Source: JAYZDF01 sp036337945
GTDB lineage: Bacteria; Myxococcota; Kuafuiibacteriia; Kuafuiibacteriales; Kuafuiibacteriaceae
Assembly (NCBI GenBank): GCA_036337945.1
Contig: JAYZDF010000016.1
Location: 1-61,528, forward strand
Length of the DNA: 61,528 nt
Direction of reading: 5' to 3'
The notes beneath the pieces were generated by a model. It ran no database searches. It was not told the origin of the DNA and saw only the letters and a list, made by a program, of their open reading frames with translations. A program made the translations under genes and the position numbers. Positions 34,277-42,734 of this stretch are shown here, piece after piece. Each line of letters opens with the position of its first letter. The first letter of the stretch is position 1.

Positions 34277-36383
34277 GTTTGACATCCTGCATCGGAAAAA
34301 AAGGCGCCTTTTTCCATTCTTGAAGCCATTACTTGGCTTCATCTCATTCTTTATTGCCGGTTGTAATTCTGCAACCGTCATCGAGTTCCCAGCTCAAATC
34401 TTATCAGGTTACGCCTTTGTCGTTTACTCTGATGGCGACTCTCCGGTCGATATAAGTCCGATTAGAAATGCGCAGTATTATGAGAAACTCGTCATCTCTG
34501 CGCGAAGCGAACTCGATTACGATACCATCGATTTATATACACTAGACCCCAACAAGCTCGTTGATCTAGCGAAGATAGAGTGTCGAACGGTAGACTCAGC
34601 AAAAGGCCGTGTCTCATGTCTGCAAGCAGTAACAGGTTGCGAAGGGAGAGCTGATTGCTGGCAAGCCTCGTCAGCTTCGGAGGGATGCGGAGAACGAATC
34701 CGTCTGAATATAGAGAACACCATCCTAGAGTATTTCCGCGAATCAGGTGGGATCTTTGTACCACAGAGTCCACAATCACCGGGACAGAGCGATCTCGTCA
34801 TTTGTGGTCCGGTTGCGACCCCGGACTGTCCTTACAGAACACCAAGTTATGTCGTAACTAAAGATGGTTTTTTTCACTGCAATGCTGAATCAACGCAACA
34901 AAGCTGTAATCTGTCTTTAGATTTCAGTGAATGCGGAATTGATGCTGTTGCGGGGACACTCGACGAATCCGGTCGCTTTGAACCTGCTTCAGAAAGCTTA
35001 GGACGTTGTACACTCGAAGAATCATCTAATGATGATGTGTCATCTTTAGGACCTGCAGATTTCTCTATCCTTTGTCCGGAAGAACGATACGAAGTGACCT
35101 ATACAGATAATATCCTTGGAGCGGAGCTGTGCCCTTACCTCGGTCCGAGCACTTTTGACAATGACTCCAACATCGGAAGCGAAATAACCGGTCTCGTAAA
35201 CTACGGTGATACGTACACTGTCATGGTTGGTTCAGGAGAGAACCAGTGCGCCTACTATGGATACTACTGCTCATTACGAGATAGTTTATGCATCGACTGT
35301 TGTTACGACGCGTGTAACGCCTACCTGATGACTCGTTGTGTTGACCGAGACGACCAAAAAACTTGTGCTGAATCACCGCGCTCTGAGTGCATCGAACAAT
35401 GTAGAAAATGTTGTTCAGACAGCAGTGGTTGTACGCGTTCTTATCGAGAGGGACACTCTGCCGTCGTCATTGACCCAGCGAAGCCATACGCGTTTCTTTC
35501 CCGAGTTAAAATCGAACCCGTCGGCGAGATATATAAAGCATTGCACCAAGGACAAGCCGTTGCCAAGCTGAACTCTTCACCTGAATCTCATCAATTTATT
35601 GTGGGACTGAGTAATGCTGCCGTATTCTTCGAGGTCAGGAATAACACGGAGCTTCTCAAAGCCGCGCAGAGTATTGAGACAAGCTTCAAAATTCAAGGGC
35701 TTTATCACAACAACCAAAAAACTTACCTGACTGGCTCTCTCACATCTTCTATCGCGGCTATCTTGGTTGTTGATTATACGAATATCTCTGAGCCGTCACA
35801 GAACTACTCGACACGTCTATTCGAATTCCCATCGATTGAGGAAATCGAACACGTTGCATTCGCAGATTCAAGAATCTTCCTCGCAGATTCACGTCTTGAG
35901 AATGGTAGACACGTATCGAGGATACTTTCACTTGAAGAGTCGACGATGCAGAGAATCACGGAGATTGAAATTCCAGGTCGAATAAGCGTCTTGAAGTTTC
36001 TCGACCAGTCTCTTATCGTTTCAAGCTTTGACGAAACCAAACAGCAGGAAACGTTCAACTTCTATGGGCAAGACTTTTCAAATAATGACCAAGCTTCATT
36101 ACAAATGCTCAGAGGGCTATCTATAAAGGCTAGCCTAATCGACGCAGACTCTGGTCGTCTTTACCTTGGACTAAAAATATCCAGCCGCACTGGCTCTTTA
36201 GGGAGCGGAGCTTTGAGTATTTTGGAAAGGACTGAAGGCGGATATAGAGTCCTACCCCCGCTTTTTGTCACGAGTTCAGGGGTTATTGACCTTCTTCATA
36301 GAAGTCATGACGGATCAATACTGTATTCTATCTCTCGAACAAAAAACTGGATAATGCCGTTTGAAATATACAGGGATGACTAA
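34266..36383 (+). CDS. Cys-rich lipoprotein, propeller-like C-terminus
   Basis: Not recognised as a named family. A basic N-terminus (KKRRLF) and hydrophobic run end in the lipobox IAGC near residue 33. Residues 105-400 contain about 35 Cys, including a dense cluster near 345-395 with CIDCCYDAC, CIEQC and CRKCC. The last 300 residues have repeated strand patterns with VVDYTN, IFLADSRL and RLYLGLKIS, like blades of a beta-propeller. It is likely disulphide-bonded in the periplasm or on the surface. It overlaps by 11 bases the preceding TPR-like gene, with ATG inside that gene's last codons. Confidence 0.72.
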   Translation: MTTKFDILHRKKRRLFPFLKPLLGFISFFIAGCNSATVIEFPAQILSGYAFVVYSDGDSPVDISPIRNAQYYEKLVISARSELDYDTIDLYTLDPNKLVDLAKIECRTVDSAKGRVSCLQAVTGCEGRADCWQASSASEGCGERIRLNIENTILEYFRESGGIFVPQSPQSPGQSDLVICGPVATPDCPYRTPSYVVTKDGFFHCNAESTQQSCNLSLDFSECGIDAVAGTLDESGRFEPASESLGRCTLEESSNDDVSSLGPADFSILCPEERYEVTYTDNILGAELCPYLGPSTFDNDSNIGSEITGLVNYGDTYTVMVGSGENQCAYYGYYCSLRDSLCIDCCYDACNAYLMTRCVDRDDQKTCAESPRSECIEQCRKCCSDSSGCTRSYREGHSAVVIDPAKPYAFLSRVKIEPVGEIYKALHQGQAVAKLNSSPESHQFIVGLSNAAVFFEVRNNTELLKAAQSIETSFKIQGLYHNNQKTYLTGSLTSSIAAILVVDYTNISEPSQNYSTRLFEFPSIEEIEHVAFADSRIFLADSRLENGRHVSRILSLEESTMQRITEIEIPGRISVLKFLDQSLIVSSFDETKQQETFNFYGQDFSNNDQASLQMLRGLSIKASLIDADSGRLYLGLKISSRTGSLGSGALSILERTEGGYRVLPPLFVTSSGVIDLLHRSHDGSILYSISRTKNWIMPFEIYRDD

Positions 36384-36393
36384 CGGTATTCGT

Positions 36394-36636
36394 TTAGCTT
36401 GAAGCGCACTGTTTCTGACAATCTCTTTCGATAACGTCCGCGGACACCGCGCGAGCCATAGACTCTGTTTTACAAGAATCAATGCAATTCACCGAACTAC
36501 TTTGATTCGCAGATGGCTGCGACGCGGGCTCGGAAGCAGGCTGCGACGCGGGCTCAGATGAAGGCGCTTTAGGTGTACCACCGGTAGTAGCGCAAGCAGT
36601 CAAAGCGAAAGTAATGCAGCAGAGTAACTTTTTCAT
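36394..36636 (-). CDS. small lipoprotein with twin CX3C motif
   Basis: 80 residues. ATG 36636 gives MKKLLCCITFALTACATTGG with lipobox LTAC; a longer frame begins 8 codons upstream. A linker of repeated EPASQPAS follows. The C-terminal 31 residues contain CIDSC and CQKQC separated by 17 residues, a twin CX3C pattern typical of a disulphide-stapled helical hairpin (alpha-hairpinin or small-Tim type). No ribosome binding site is seen; TAGAGT lies 8 bases before the ATG and TTGTGC 17 bases before that. Function unknown. Confidence 0.7.
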   Translation of the reverse strand: MKKLLCCITFALTACATTGGTPKAPSSEPASQPASEPASQPSANQSSSVNCIDSCKTESMARAVSADVIERDCQKQCASS

Positions 36637-36674
36637 ACGGCTAGACTCTAGTTCGAACACGCCTTTTGCACAAG

Positions 36675-37625
36675 TCAGGCCTCTTTCTCAAATCGTGAAA
36701 TCGCTAAACGAAGCATCTCGGACTCTACATTGCCGCCACTAAGGAGTACACCCACACGCCCGTGACCATCCCTCATCGCAGCGGCCAACGATGCGGCCCC
36801 CGAAGGCTCCAATACCATGCGAAGATGAGAGCAAGCCCACCCCATGGTCCATAACATTTCGTCATCGGAGACTAGCTCAACGCTATCCAAGGACGATTTG
36901 AGTATCGGCCACGTAAACTCGCCAGGAATTCGAACCCTCAAACCATCGGCAATCGTCTCCGGTGGAGCGACGCTTACGCGCTCTCCTTTCGCAAAACTAA
37001 GGTAGGTATCATTCGCGGCTTGCGGCTCAACGCCGATTAGTTTTGTTCTTGGACTCACTTGCTGCAGCACAGTTGCACATCCTGCCATCAACCCGCCGCC
37101 ACTAACAGGCGCATAAAAACTATCGAGTTCTGGCGCATCCTCATATAATTCTAGAGCAGCTGTTCCCTGGCCTGCCGCCACAAGCGGATGATCGTAAGGA
37201 GGTATCGGTATTAATCCTTTGTCGTTGGCCAATTCTTCCGCGAGCTTTTTTCTCTCTTCGCTATCTGGACCCACTGTAATCACATTCGCCCCAGCCGCTT
37301 CGGTCCGACGCTTTTTGAGCCTTGGTGCATTCGATGGCATGACAATACTCGCATGCATTCCCAACGATTTTGCCGCAAGGGCCACGGCCTGCGCGTGATT
37401 TCCCGACGAATGAGCAACGACACCTGGGCAATTATCAGGAAGGGTCCGCATCATGTTAAATGCGCCCCGAATTTTAAATGCGCCAATTGGCTGTAGGTTT
37501 TCTGCTTTTAGAAAAAGTTCGCAATGCTCATTGAGGCGATGTCGTATCGTCGGCGTCCTCACAACGTCCTGCTGAATGCGAAGCGCCGCCTCCCGAATCA
37601 TCGCAAAATTTAGAAGGCGTGTCAT
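36675..37625 (-). CDS. threonine dehydratase / serine racemase-type PLP enzyme
   Basis: A fold-type II PLP enzyme of 316 residues. The PLP lysine is in PIGAFKIRGA near residue 50; the substrate loop is SSGNHAQA and the phosphate-binding glycine loop SGGGLMAG. It lacks the C-terminal ACT domain of biosynthetic IlvA, so it is either a catabolic threonine dehydratase or a serine racemase; the sequence alone does not decide. The ATG overlaps the upstream CorC-type gene by four bases (ATGA), so the two are translated together. Cytoplasmic. Confidence 0.9.
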   Translation of the reverse strand: MTRLLNFAMIREAALRIQQDVVRTPTIRHRLNEHCELFLKAENLQPIGAFKIRGAFNMMRTLPDNCPGVVAHSSGNHAQAVALAAKSLGMHASIVMPSNAPRLKKRRTEAAGANVITVGPDSEERKKLAEELANDKGLIPIPPYDHPLVAAGQGTAALELYEDAPELDSFYAPVSGGGLMAGCATVLQQVSPRTKLIGVEPQAANDTYLSFAKGERVSVAPPETIADGLRVRIPGEFTWPILKSSLDSVELVSDDEMLWTMGWACSHLRMVLEPSGAASLAAAMRDGHGRVGVLLSGGNVESEMLRLAISRFEKEA

Positions 37626-38929
37626 GATACCCTTTCCGGGGGCTGCGTTTGCGTGCCCATAGTCGCCACTCGCGTTGCGCCATACGCGTCGACCATAATC
37701 ACCTTTCCCCTTCTCATTCGAACGACTCTAAATGCCCAAGACCCAACCGAAAATGTTGCGCCAGTGCGTAAACGCCCAGGCAAAAGGTCCGCGGTGATGT
37801 CGTTCATATCTAACCGACCGTCTAGATCAGCATCTGGTTTCTGTTCAAGGGTGACCGCAAGCTTGTTTTGCACATCGTGCCACATTGCGCCCCCACCGAT
37901 TCTCCACCACTCATGTCCTTTATGTTCAATCGCATCCGGAGCCCTATCGAATTCATCGTCGATTTCTCCCATCAGCTCTTCAATCACATCTTCAAGGGTG
38001 ACAATGCCAATCACATTTTTGTCGTCATCCACGACGATCGCCATATGCTCATGATTCGTTGAGAACAGTTGAATCAGGTCTGACACGTCGATAGAAGATT
38101 TAGCGTAGAGTGGATCGCGAAGCGCTTCCCCGATAATACGATTGAGACCCTCTTCCTCCAAGTCCTCTGGCTCATCTGCAATGCGCCATAAAATTTCTTT
38201 CATGTTTACGAGGCCGATGACATCAGACAAATCTGTTCGGCAAACAGGTAACCTCGAATGTAACGAGCGCCTGGCTTTTACCATATTAGCGTCGGGTTCC
38301 TCGGCAAGAGAGAAGTACACAATATCCTCTTTGTGGATCATTATATTTCTGATCGGAACTCTAGGAAGCTGTGAGGCTGCTTCAATGATCATCAACTCTT
38401 CGCGACCAAGGACCTTTGCAGATGCTGCTAGTCTCGCCATGGCTCGTAGGTCATCGAGCGAGACGGCTGCTTTGCGATTTGAAGACATTCCTAAGCTTCG
38501 AGTTACAGCTCCCGTAAGTTCGGTTACTGGTCTGAGAAATCTCATAAGCAAATGCAGCGGCTGCGATACAAGAAGAGCCGAGCTTTCAGCATATTTGACA
38601 CCAATCGACTTCGGAATAATCTCAGAGAATAGAAGCACGGCACACGTCAGAAAAACACTGAAAAGCAACATTGAACTATCACCGAACGTTTTACGGAATT
38701 CAGCCGCAGCGATCGCTGCTCCGCCGGTGTTTGAAATAGTATTCAAGATCAAGATCGCAGCGATCGGGCGCTCAAGATTATTTTTCATCGAACGCAAAAG
38801 CCGTCCCGCTTTGCTTTGTGAAGCGAGTGTCTCTGCACGAGCTCGGCCTAGGCTTAGCAGCGAGGCTTCTGACAGAGAGCAGAAAAAGGATGTTACCAAT
38901 ACAGCAATAATTGCGAGGGCGAGAAGCAT
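37622..38929 (-). CDS. CorC/HlyC-family membrane protein (CNNM, CBS pair)
   Basis: Domains in order: a CNNM transmembrane domain (residues 1-180) with three to four hydrophobic segments including LLFSEIIPKSIGVKYA, a CBS pair (about 190-320: RNIMIHKEDIVYFSLAEE, VIGIVTLEDVIEELMGEIDD) and a C-terminal CorC_HlyC domain (about 335-420: WWRIGGG, GRLDMNDIT). These proteins are linked to magnesium or cobalt export and resistance. The length of 435 residues is normal. It is the first gene of an operon with the dehydratase (ATGA overlap). Confidence 0.95.
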   Translation of the reverse strand: MLLALAIIAVLVTSFFCSLSEASLLSLGRARAETLASQSKAGRLLRSMKNNLERPIAAILILNTISNTGGAAIAAAEFRKTFGDSSMLLFSVFLTCAVLLFSEIIPKSIGVKYAESSALLVSQPLHLLMRFLRPVTELTGAVTRSLGMSSNRKAAVSLDDLRAMARLAASAKVLGREELMIIEAASQLPRVPIRNIMIHKEDIVYFSLAEEPDANMVKARRSLHSRLPVCRTDLSDVIGLVNMKEILWRIADEPEDLEEEGLNRIIGEALRDPLYAKSSIDVSDLIQLFSTNHEHMAIVVDDDKNVIGIVTLEDVIEELMGEIDDEFDRAPDAIEHKGHEWWRIGGGAMWHDVQNKLAVTLEQKPDADLDGRLDMNDITADLLPGRLRTGATFSVGSWAFRVVRMRRGKVIMVDAYGATRVATMGTQTQPPERVS

Positions 38930-39112
38930 TTGAGTACTTGAAGGTTAGGCTAGCGTCGAAGACTGCGAAGAGCAACGGATACTCGCCGAGAATTACCGTT
39001 TTCTCTGCAGGAGAACCCCATTTTGTTTGGGTGAAAACGAATAATTCCCAGTATCTAAGTCATAGTGCGATAAGACTGGGATTTCTCACTCGGTCGTCGT
39101 AAACTTTGCAAT

Positions 39113-41314
39113 GTGACGGCTAACGCAATCGACGAGCTCGCCAAAGAGATCAGGCGACATAGAGATTTGTACTATAACTCAACTCCGGCCATTTCAGATG
39201 CGGAATTCGATGCACTGGAGGATCGACTACGAGAGCTCGACCCAACCCACCCTGTTCTCGCAGAAATCGGCGCACCCGCCTCGGAACGAGCCCCCATGCA
39301 ACCCGTACCAGGAGGAAGGCCACAATCTCTGGAGTGGCTCCACAAAACCAGCACACGTTTCTACGCCGGCGACATAACGGTAAACAAGCAAACAGAAAAA
39401 GACTACGCGTACACGTACGCAAGTTACAGTGACCAGGATCCCCTTGCCCCTGAACTTAAATTTGTGGTTCCACCCGCCGGGCAATGGGGGCGAGACTGGC
39501 CAAAACAAGAACACGTTATCGCTATGGGTTCACTCAACAAAGTAAACGAGGCTCAAGAATTGAGAGCCTGGGTGAAAAGGTGTGATGAACTCACAGATGA
39601 AAACGCTCCCAGCATTGGTCACGATCTGGCGCTTACAGAGAAACTCGATGGCATCTCGCTCGCTTTGGTTTACGAAGACGGAAAACTAGATCGAGCAATC
39701 ACTCGCGGCGACGGAAAAACAGGAGAGAGAATCACCTCGAATGTGATGCACATGCAAGGCGTGCCTGCGGAAATCAATCTCAAAGGAACTGTTTCTGTAC
39801 GTGGAGAAATAATCCTGCGCAAAAGCGACGAAAGAGAGCTTACTCTTTTGAGGCAAGAAACGGATAAAAACTTCAAGTCGGAAAGCTTGCGAAACACCGC
39901 TGCCGGCGCTGCTCGCTCAAAAAACCCACACATGCTACCGGGCTGCGCGTTCCTTACGGCTCTTTTTTATGACTTGAGCACGGATACGCCTCTCAAAAAC
40001 GAAGAGGACAAATTCGCAGCGATTGAAGAACTAGGATTCACTACGCCCTTTTTCTTCCGCGGAAGTATCGACGACGTTCTCAATCAATATCGTTCCTACG
40101 AAGAAGAAAAGCGCGCAAGTTTAGATTATGAAATTGACGGACTCGTCATTCGAGCGAATGATATTACGTTACAAAACACCTTAGGAGATCTCAACAACCG
40201 GCCACGCGCCGCGGTTGCTTTCAAATTCGGTAATGAAATGGGGGTAACGAAGCTAATTGAGATAGAATGGCAGACCGGTGACTCCGGGCGCGTCACACCT
40301 GTCGCAGAGGTAGAACCTATTCGCTTGGCTGGGGCAACAATTAGGCACGCAAGCTTGCACAACCTTGCAAATATCAAGAAACTTGGAGTGGCTATCGGCG
40401 ACGAAGTCGTTGTCTCAAGACGAAACGACGTCATCCCGTATATTGAGAAAGTAGAAAATAAGGGGCCAAATATTTTCGTAGCCCCGAAAATATGCAGCCA
40501 ATGCGGAGAACCAATCCACTTAGAAAACGAATATCTTTATTGCCGCAACCCAAAATGCCCTGCTATTCGACAAGGCCGCTTAAAAACTTGGATTAACACT
40601 TTAGACTTTCAAGGCTGGGGAGAAGAACGGATAAGACTCATATTTGAACATGGGCTGGCCTCCGAACCAGCCGATTTATACAAGCTGAGCATTGATGCAC
40701 TTGAGAACCTTCGTAAACCTCCAGTCATCGTCGATGGCAAGAAGAAGAAACCTCCAAAACTGGGTAAGAAAAACGCCCGACTCATGCTCGAACCGCTGTT
40801 GGCGACCAGAGAGATCACGTTACCCATCTTTATCGCCGCGTTAGGAATTGAATCCGTATCTAAGGAAACTGCAAAACTACTCGTCGATGCCGGTTATGAT
40901 TCTTTCGAAAAAATTTGGGCCGCTACTCGCGAAGAACTCGCAGATATTCATGGGCTCGGAGAAATTAAAGCAGAAAAGATCATCACCGGGTTAGCAGACC
41001 GTAAAGACGAGATTCATCGGCTGCAGGAGGCTGGGATTGTCGCGATTTCTCCGGTATCCAAAAGCGATAAGGCAGGTTCATTATCAGGGCTTAGCTTTTG
41101 CTTCAGTGGTTCACACTCAAAACCGCGAAAGCAACTACAAGCGCTTGTAGAAGATAATGGTGGAGAAATAAGATCAGGAGTATCGAAAGGTCTATCGTAT
41201 CTAGTGCTTGCAGACCCTTCCTCCACCTCATCCAAAGCAACAAAAGCGCGGAAGCTGGGGACAGAAGTAATTGGTGAAGATAGCTTTATGGCGCTAATTG
41301 AAGGCTCTGAGTAA
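39113..41314 (+). CDS. ligA: divergent NAD-dependent DNA ligase
   Basis: Seals nicks using NAD. Order of domains: Ia (residues 1-50; RRHRDLYYNSTPAISDAEFD), adenylation with catalytic Lys 177 in EKLDGISLAL, then ITRGDGKTGE, VRGEIILR and IDGLVIRAND; OB (VTPVAEVEPI); zinc finger CSQCGEP with a second Cys pair; helix-hairpin-helix; BRCT at the end (GLSFCFSGSHSK). The Lys is at 177 rather than about 115 in E. coli because of an insert of about 60 residues between Ia and the adenylation domain. Several motifs deviate from consensus. Whether it is the replicative ligase or an accessory copy is unclear. GTG start; TAAACT lies 7 bases upstream and no Shine-Dalgarno is seen. Confidence 0.92.
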   Translation: MTANAIDELAKEIRRHRDLYYNSTPAISDAEFDALEDRLRELDPTHPVLAEIGAPASERAPMQPVPGGRPQSLEWLHKTSTRFYAGDITVNKQTEKDYAYTYASYSDQDPLAPELKFVVPPAGQWGRDWPKQEHVIAMGSLNKVNEAQELRAWVKRCDELTDENAPSIGHDLALTEKLDGISLALVYEDGKLDRAITRGDGKTGERITSNVMHMQGVPAEINLKGTVSVRGEIILRKSDERELTLLRQETDKNFKSESLRNTAAGAARSKNPHMLPGCAFLTALFYDLSTDTPLKNEEDKFAAIEELGFTTPFFFRGSIDDVLNQYRSYEEEKRASLDYEIDGLVIRANDITLQNTLGDLNNRPRAAVAFKFGNEMGVTKLIEIEWQTGDSGRVTPVAEVEPIRLAGATIRHASLHNLANIKKLGVAIGDEVVVSRRNDVIPYIEKVENKGPNIFVAPKICSQCGEPIHLENEYLYCRNPKCPAIRQGRLKTWINTLDFQGWGEERIRLIFEHGLASEPADLYKLSIDALENLRKPPVIVDGKKKKPPKLGKKNARLMLEPLLATREITLPIFIAALGIESVSKETAKLLVDAGYDSFEKIWAATREELADIHGLGEIKAEKIITGLADRKDEIHRLQEAGIVAISPVSKSDKAGSLSGLSFCFSGSHSKPRKQLQALVEDNGGEIRSGVSKGLSYLVLADPSSTSSKATKARKLGTEVIGEDSFMALIEGSE

Positions 41315-41319
41315 GCGGC

Positions 41320-42636
41320 TCATAACATAATAAAGTCATCGTCAGCGACTTCGACAGATTCAAGCATCATAAAATCGTCCATTTCTTCCAGACGCTGCGC
41401 TGATAAATCATCTAGAGTCTTCGCTACTTCAGGATATTTCTGGGTTAGGGTCTTGAATCGCTCTCTGTTTAGCGACAAAACAACCGTTCCCGACTGAGCC
41501 AAAACGGTCGCAGTGGCATCCATTTCTCTAACAAGCGAAATCTCACCGAAAACATCACCGCAAGCAAGCCGAGCTACTTCATGATGCTCATCGGTATCTC
41601 CTGACTTGACGACAACGCACTCGCCACTGGCCACGACAAATAGCTTATCCGACTGTTGTCCTTCAGTGACAAGTTCACATTCATTTTGAATAATCTGCGT
41701 ATTAAACATCGCGAGCGCGTCACGTTTATGTTCCGTCTTAAGCGGCTGAAAAAATGGCGAAAGGCTCATGACGTTCAACAGAATGCGTTTTCTCGTGAAT
41801 TTCGCAATCTCGGTCGAAATAGTGGGATGGTCGGAAGCTACTCGTTCGATATCGTCTGCTGTAATTTCAAATACAGTCGTATCGTATTTCGCACGAGCCG
41901 TTGCGCTTCTTGGTTGGGCGGTCACCAATGCAATTTCACCTAAGATGCTCCCGGCTTTGAGAGTTGCCAGTTGCTCACCATCTCGCAGAACCTCTACACT
42001 TCCGGACAGGATGATGTACATTGATTGAGCAGCCGAGTCCTGTTCGAAAATATTTTCACCGGCCGCATAATTTCTAGTTTCTATTTCGCTCACAAGACTT
42101 ACAAATGAGTCGCGAGAGAGTCCGGAGAAAAAAGGAATTCCTCTCTTTTCGCTGTTTTCGGAGGAGGCAGATTGGTTTCTCGCGCATAATTCTAAGGCCC
42201 GTGAAACAATCACATCTTCTTCCACTAAATTGAGGCAGCTTTCTCCGGCGACATTTGCTGCTGAACTCGTGATTGAAGGCGGCGCCACCAGAGCACGTGT
42301 CACCACTTTTTCCTGATCAATCATCTCAAAAACATCGTTTAGATTATGGATGAGGTCGAACTCGCCAGGACATAATCGAATGGCTTCGTTGCATACTTCA
42401 ATCGCCGTCACAACAAATCCATGAGAAATGAGCTCAGTGCAGAGTTGTCCATAAACCTGTGCGGACAGATTCTCACGGCCCATTTTCCCTAGATTCCGCG
42501 CGACGACTCGCTTCGCAGTGAAATCTGCGGGCGTATTTCGGATGATCTCAGCTGCCACCTGGACCGCTCTTAAGAATTGACCCCCCTCCTCTGCTTCAAT
42601 AGCCTGCCGATGAAAGTCCCCGGTTACTTGCAACAT
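41320..42636 (-). CDS. protein with two cyclic-nucleotide-binding domains
   Basis: The first 110 residues are TPR-like helices (AVQVAAEIIRNTPADFTAK, VTAIEVCNEAIRLCPGEFDL). Two Crp-type cyclic-nucleotide-binding beta-barrels follow, at about 175-285 and 300-410. The phosphate-binding cassette is intact in the first (GEIALVTAQPRSATA) but in the second the Arg is replaced (GEISLVREMDATATV), so the second probably does not bind cAMP or cGMP in the standard way. No DNA-binding or kinase domain is attached. The acidic C-terminus (DDFMMLESVEVADDDFIML) repeats a DDFxML motif twice. It converges on ligA with 5 bases between stops. Confidence 0.85.
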   Translation of the reverse strand: MLQVTGDFHRQAIEAEEGGQFLRAVQVAAEIIRNTPADFTAKRVVARNLGKMGRENLSAQVYGQLCTELISHGFVVTAIEVCNEAIRLCPGEFDLIHNLNDVFEMIDQEKVVTRALVAPPSITSSAANVAGESCLNLVEEDVIVSRALELCARNQSASSENSEKRGIPFFSGLSRDSFVSLVSEIETRNYAAGENIFEQDSAAQSMYIILSGSVEVLRDGEQLATLKAGSILGEIALVTAQPRSATARAKYDTTVFEITADDIERVASDHPTISTEIAKFTRKRILLNVMSLSPFFQPLKTEHKRDALAMFNTQIIQNECELVTEGQQSDKLFVVASGECVVVKSGDTDEHHEVARLACGDVFGEISLVREMDATATVLAQSGTVVLSLNRERFKTLTQKYPEVAKTLDDLSAQRLEEMDDFMMLESVEVADDDFIML

Positions 42637-42734
42637 AATATTTTTTTCTTAGGGCACTAATTGAGGTCAGTGCAACGTCGAATGATACGATTTGTCGGTA
42701 TTGCTTGACCATTTTGGACCAGAACTAGAAAGTC

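Noticed and set aside
36510..36570. Short DNA repeat as a mobile-element trace
   Set aside because: It encodes the EPASQPAS linker of the small lipoprotein and has no terminal repeats or target duplication.
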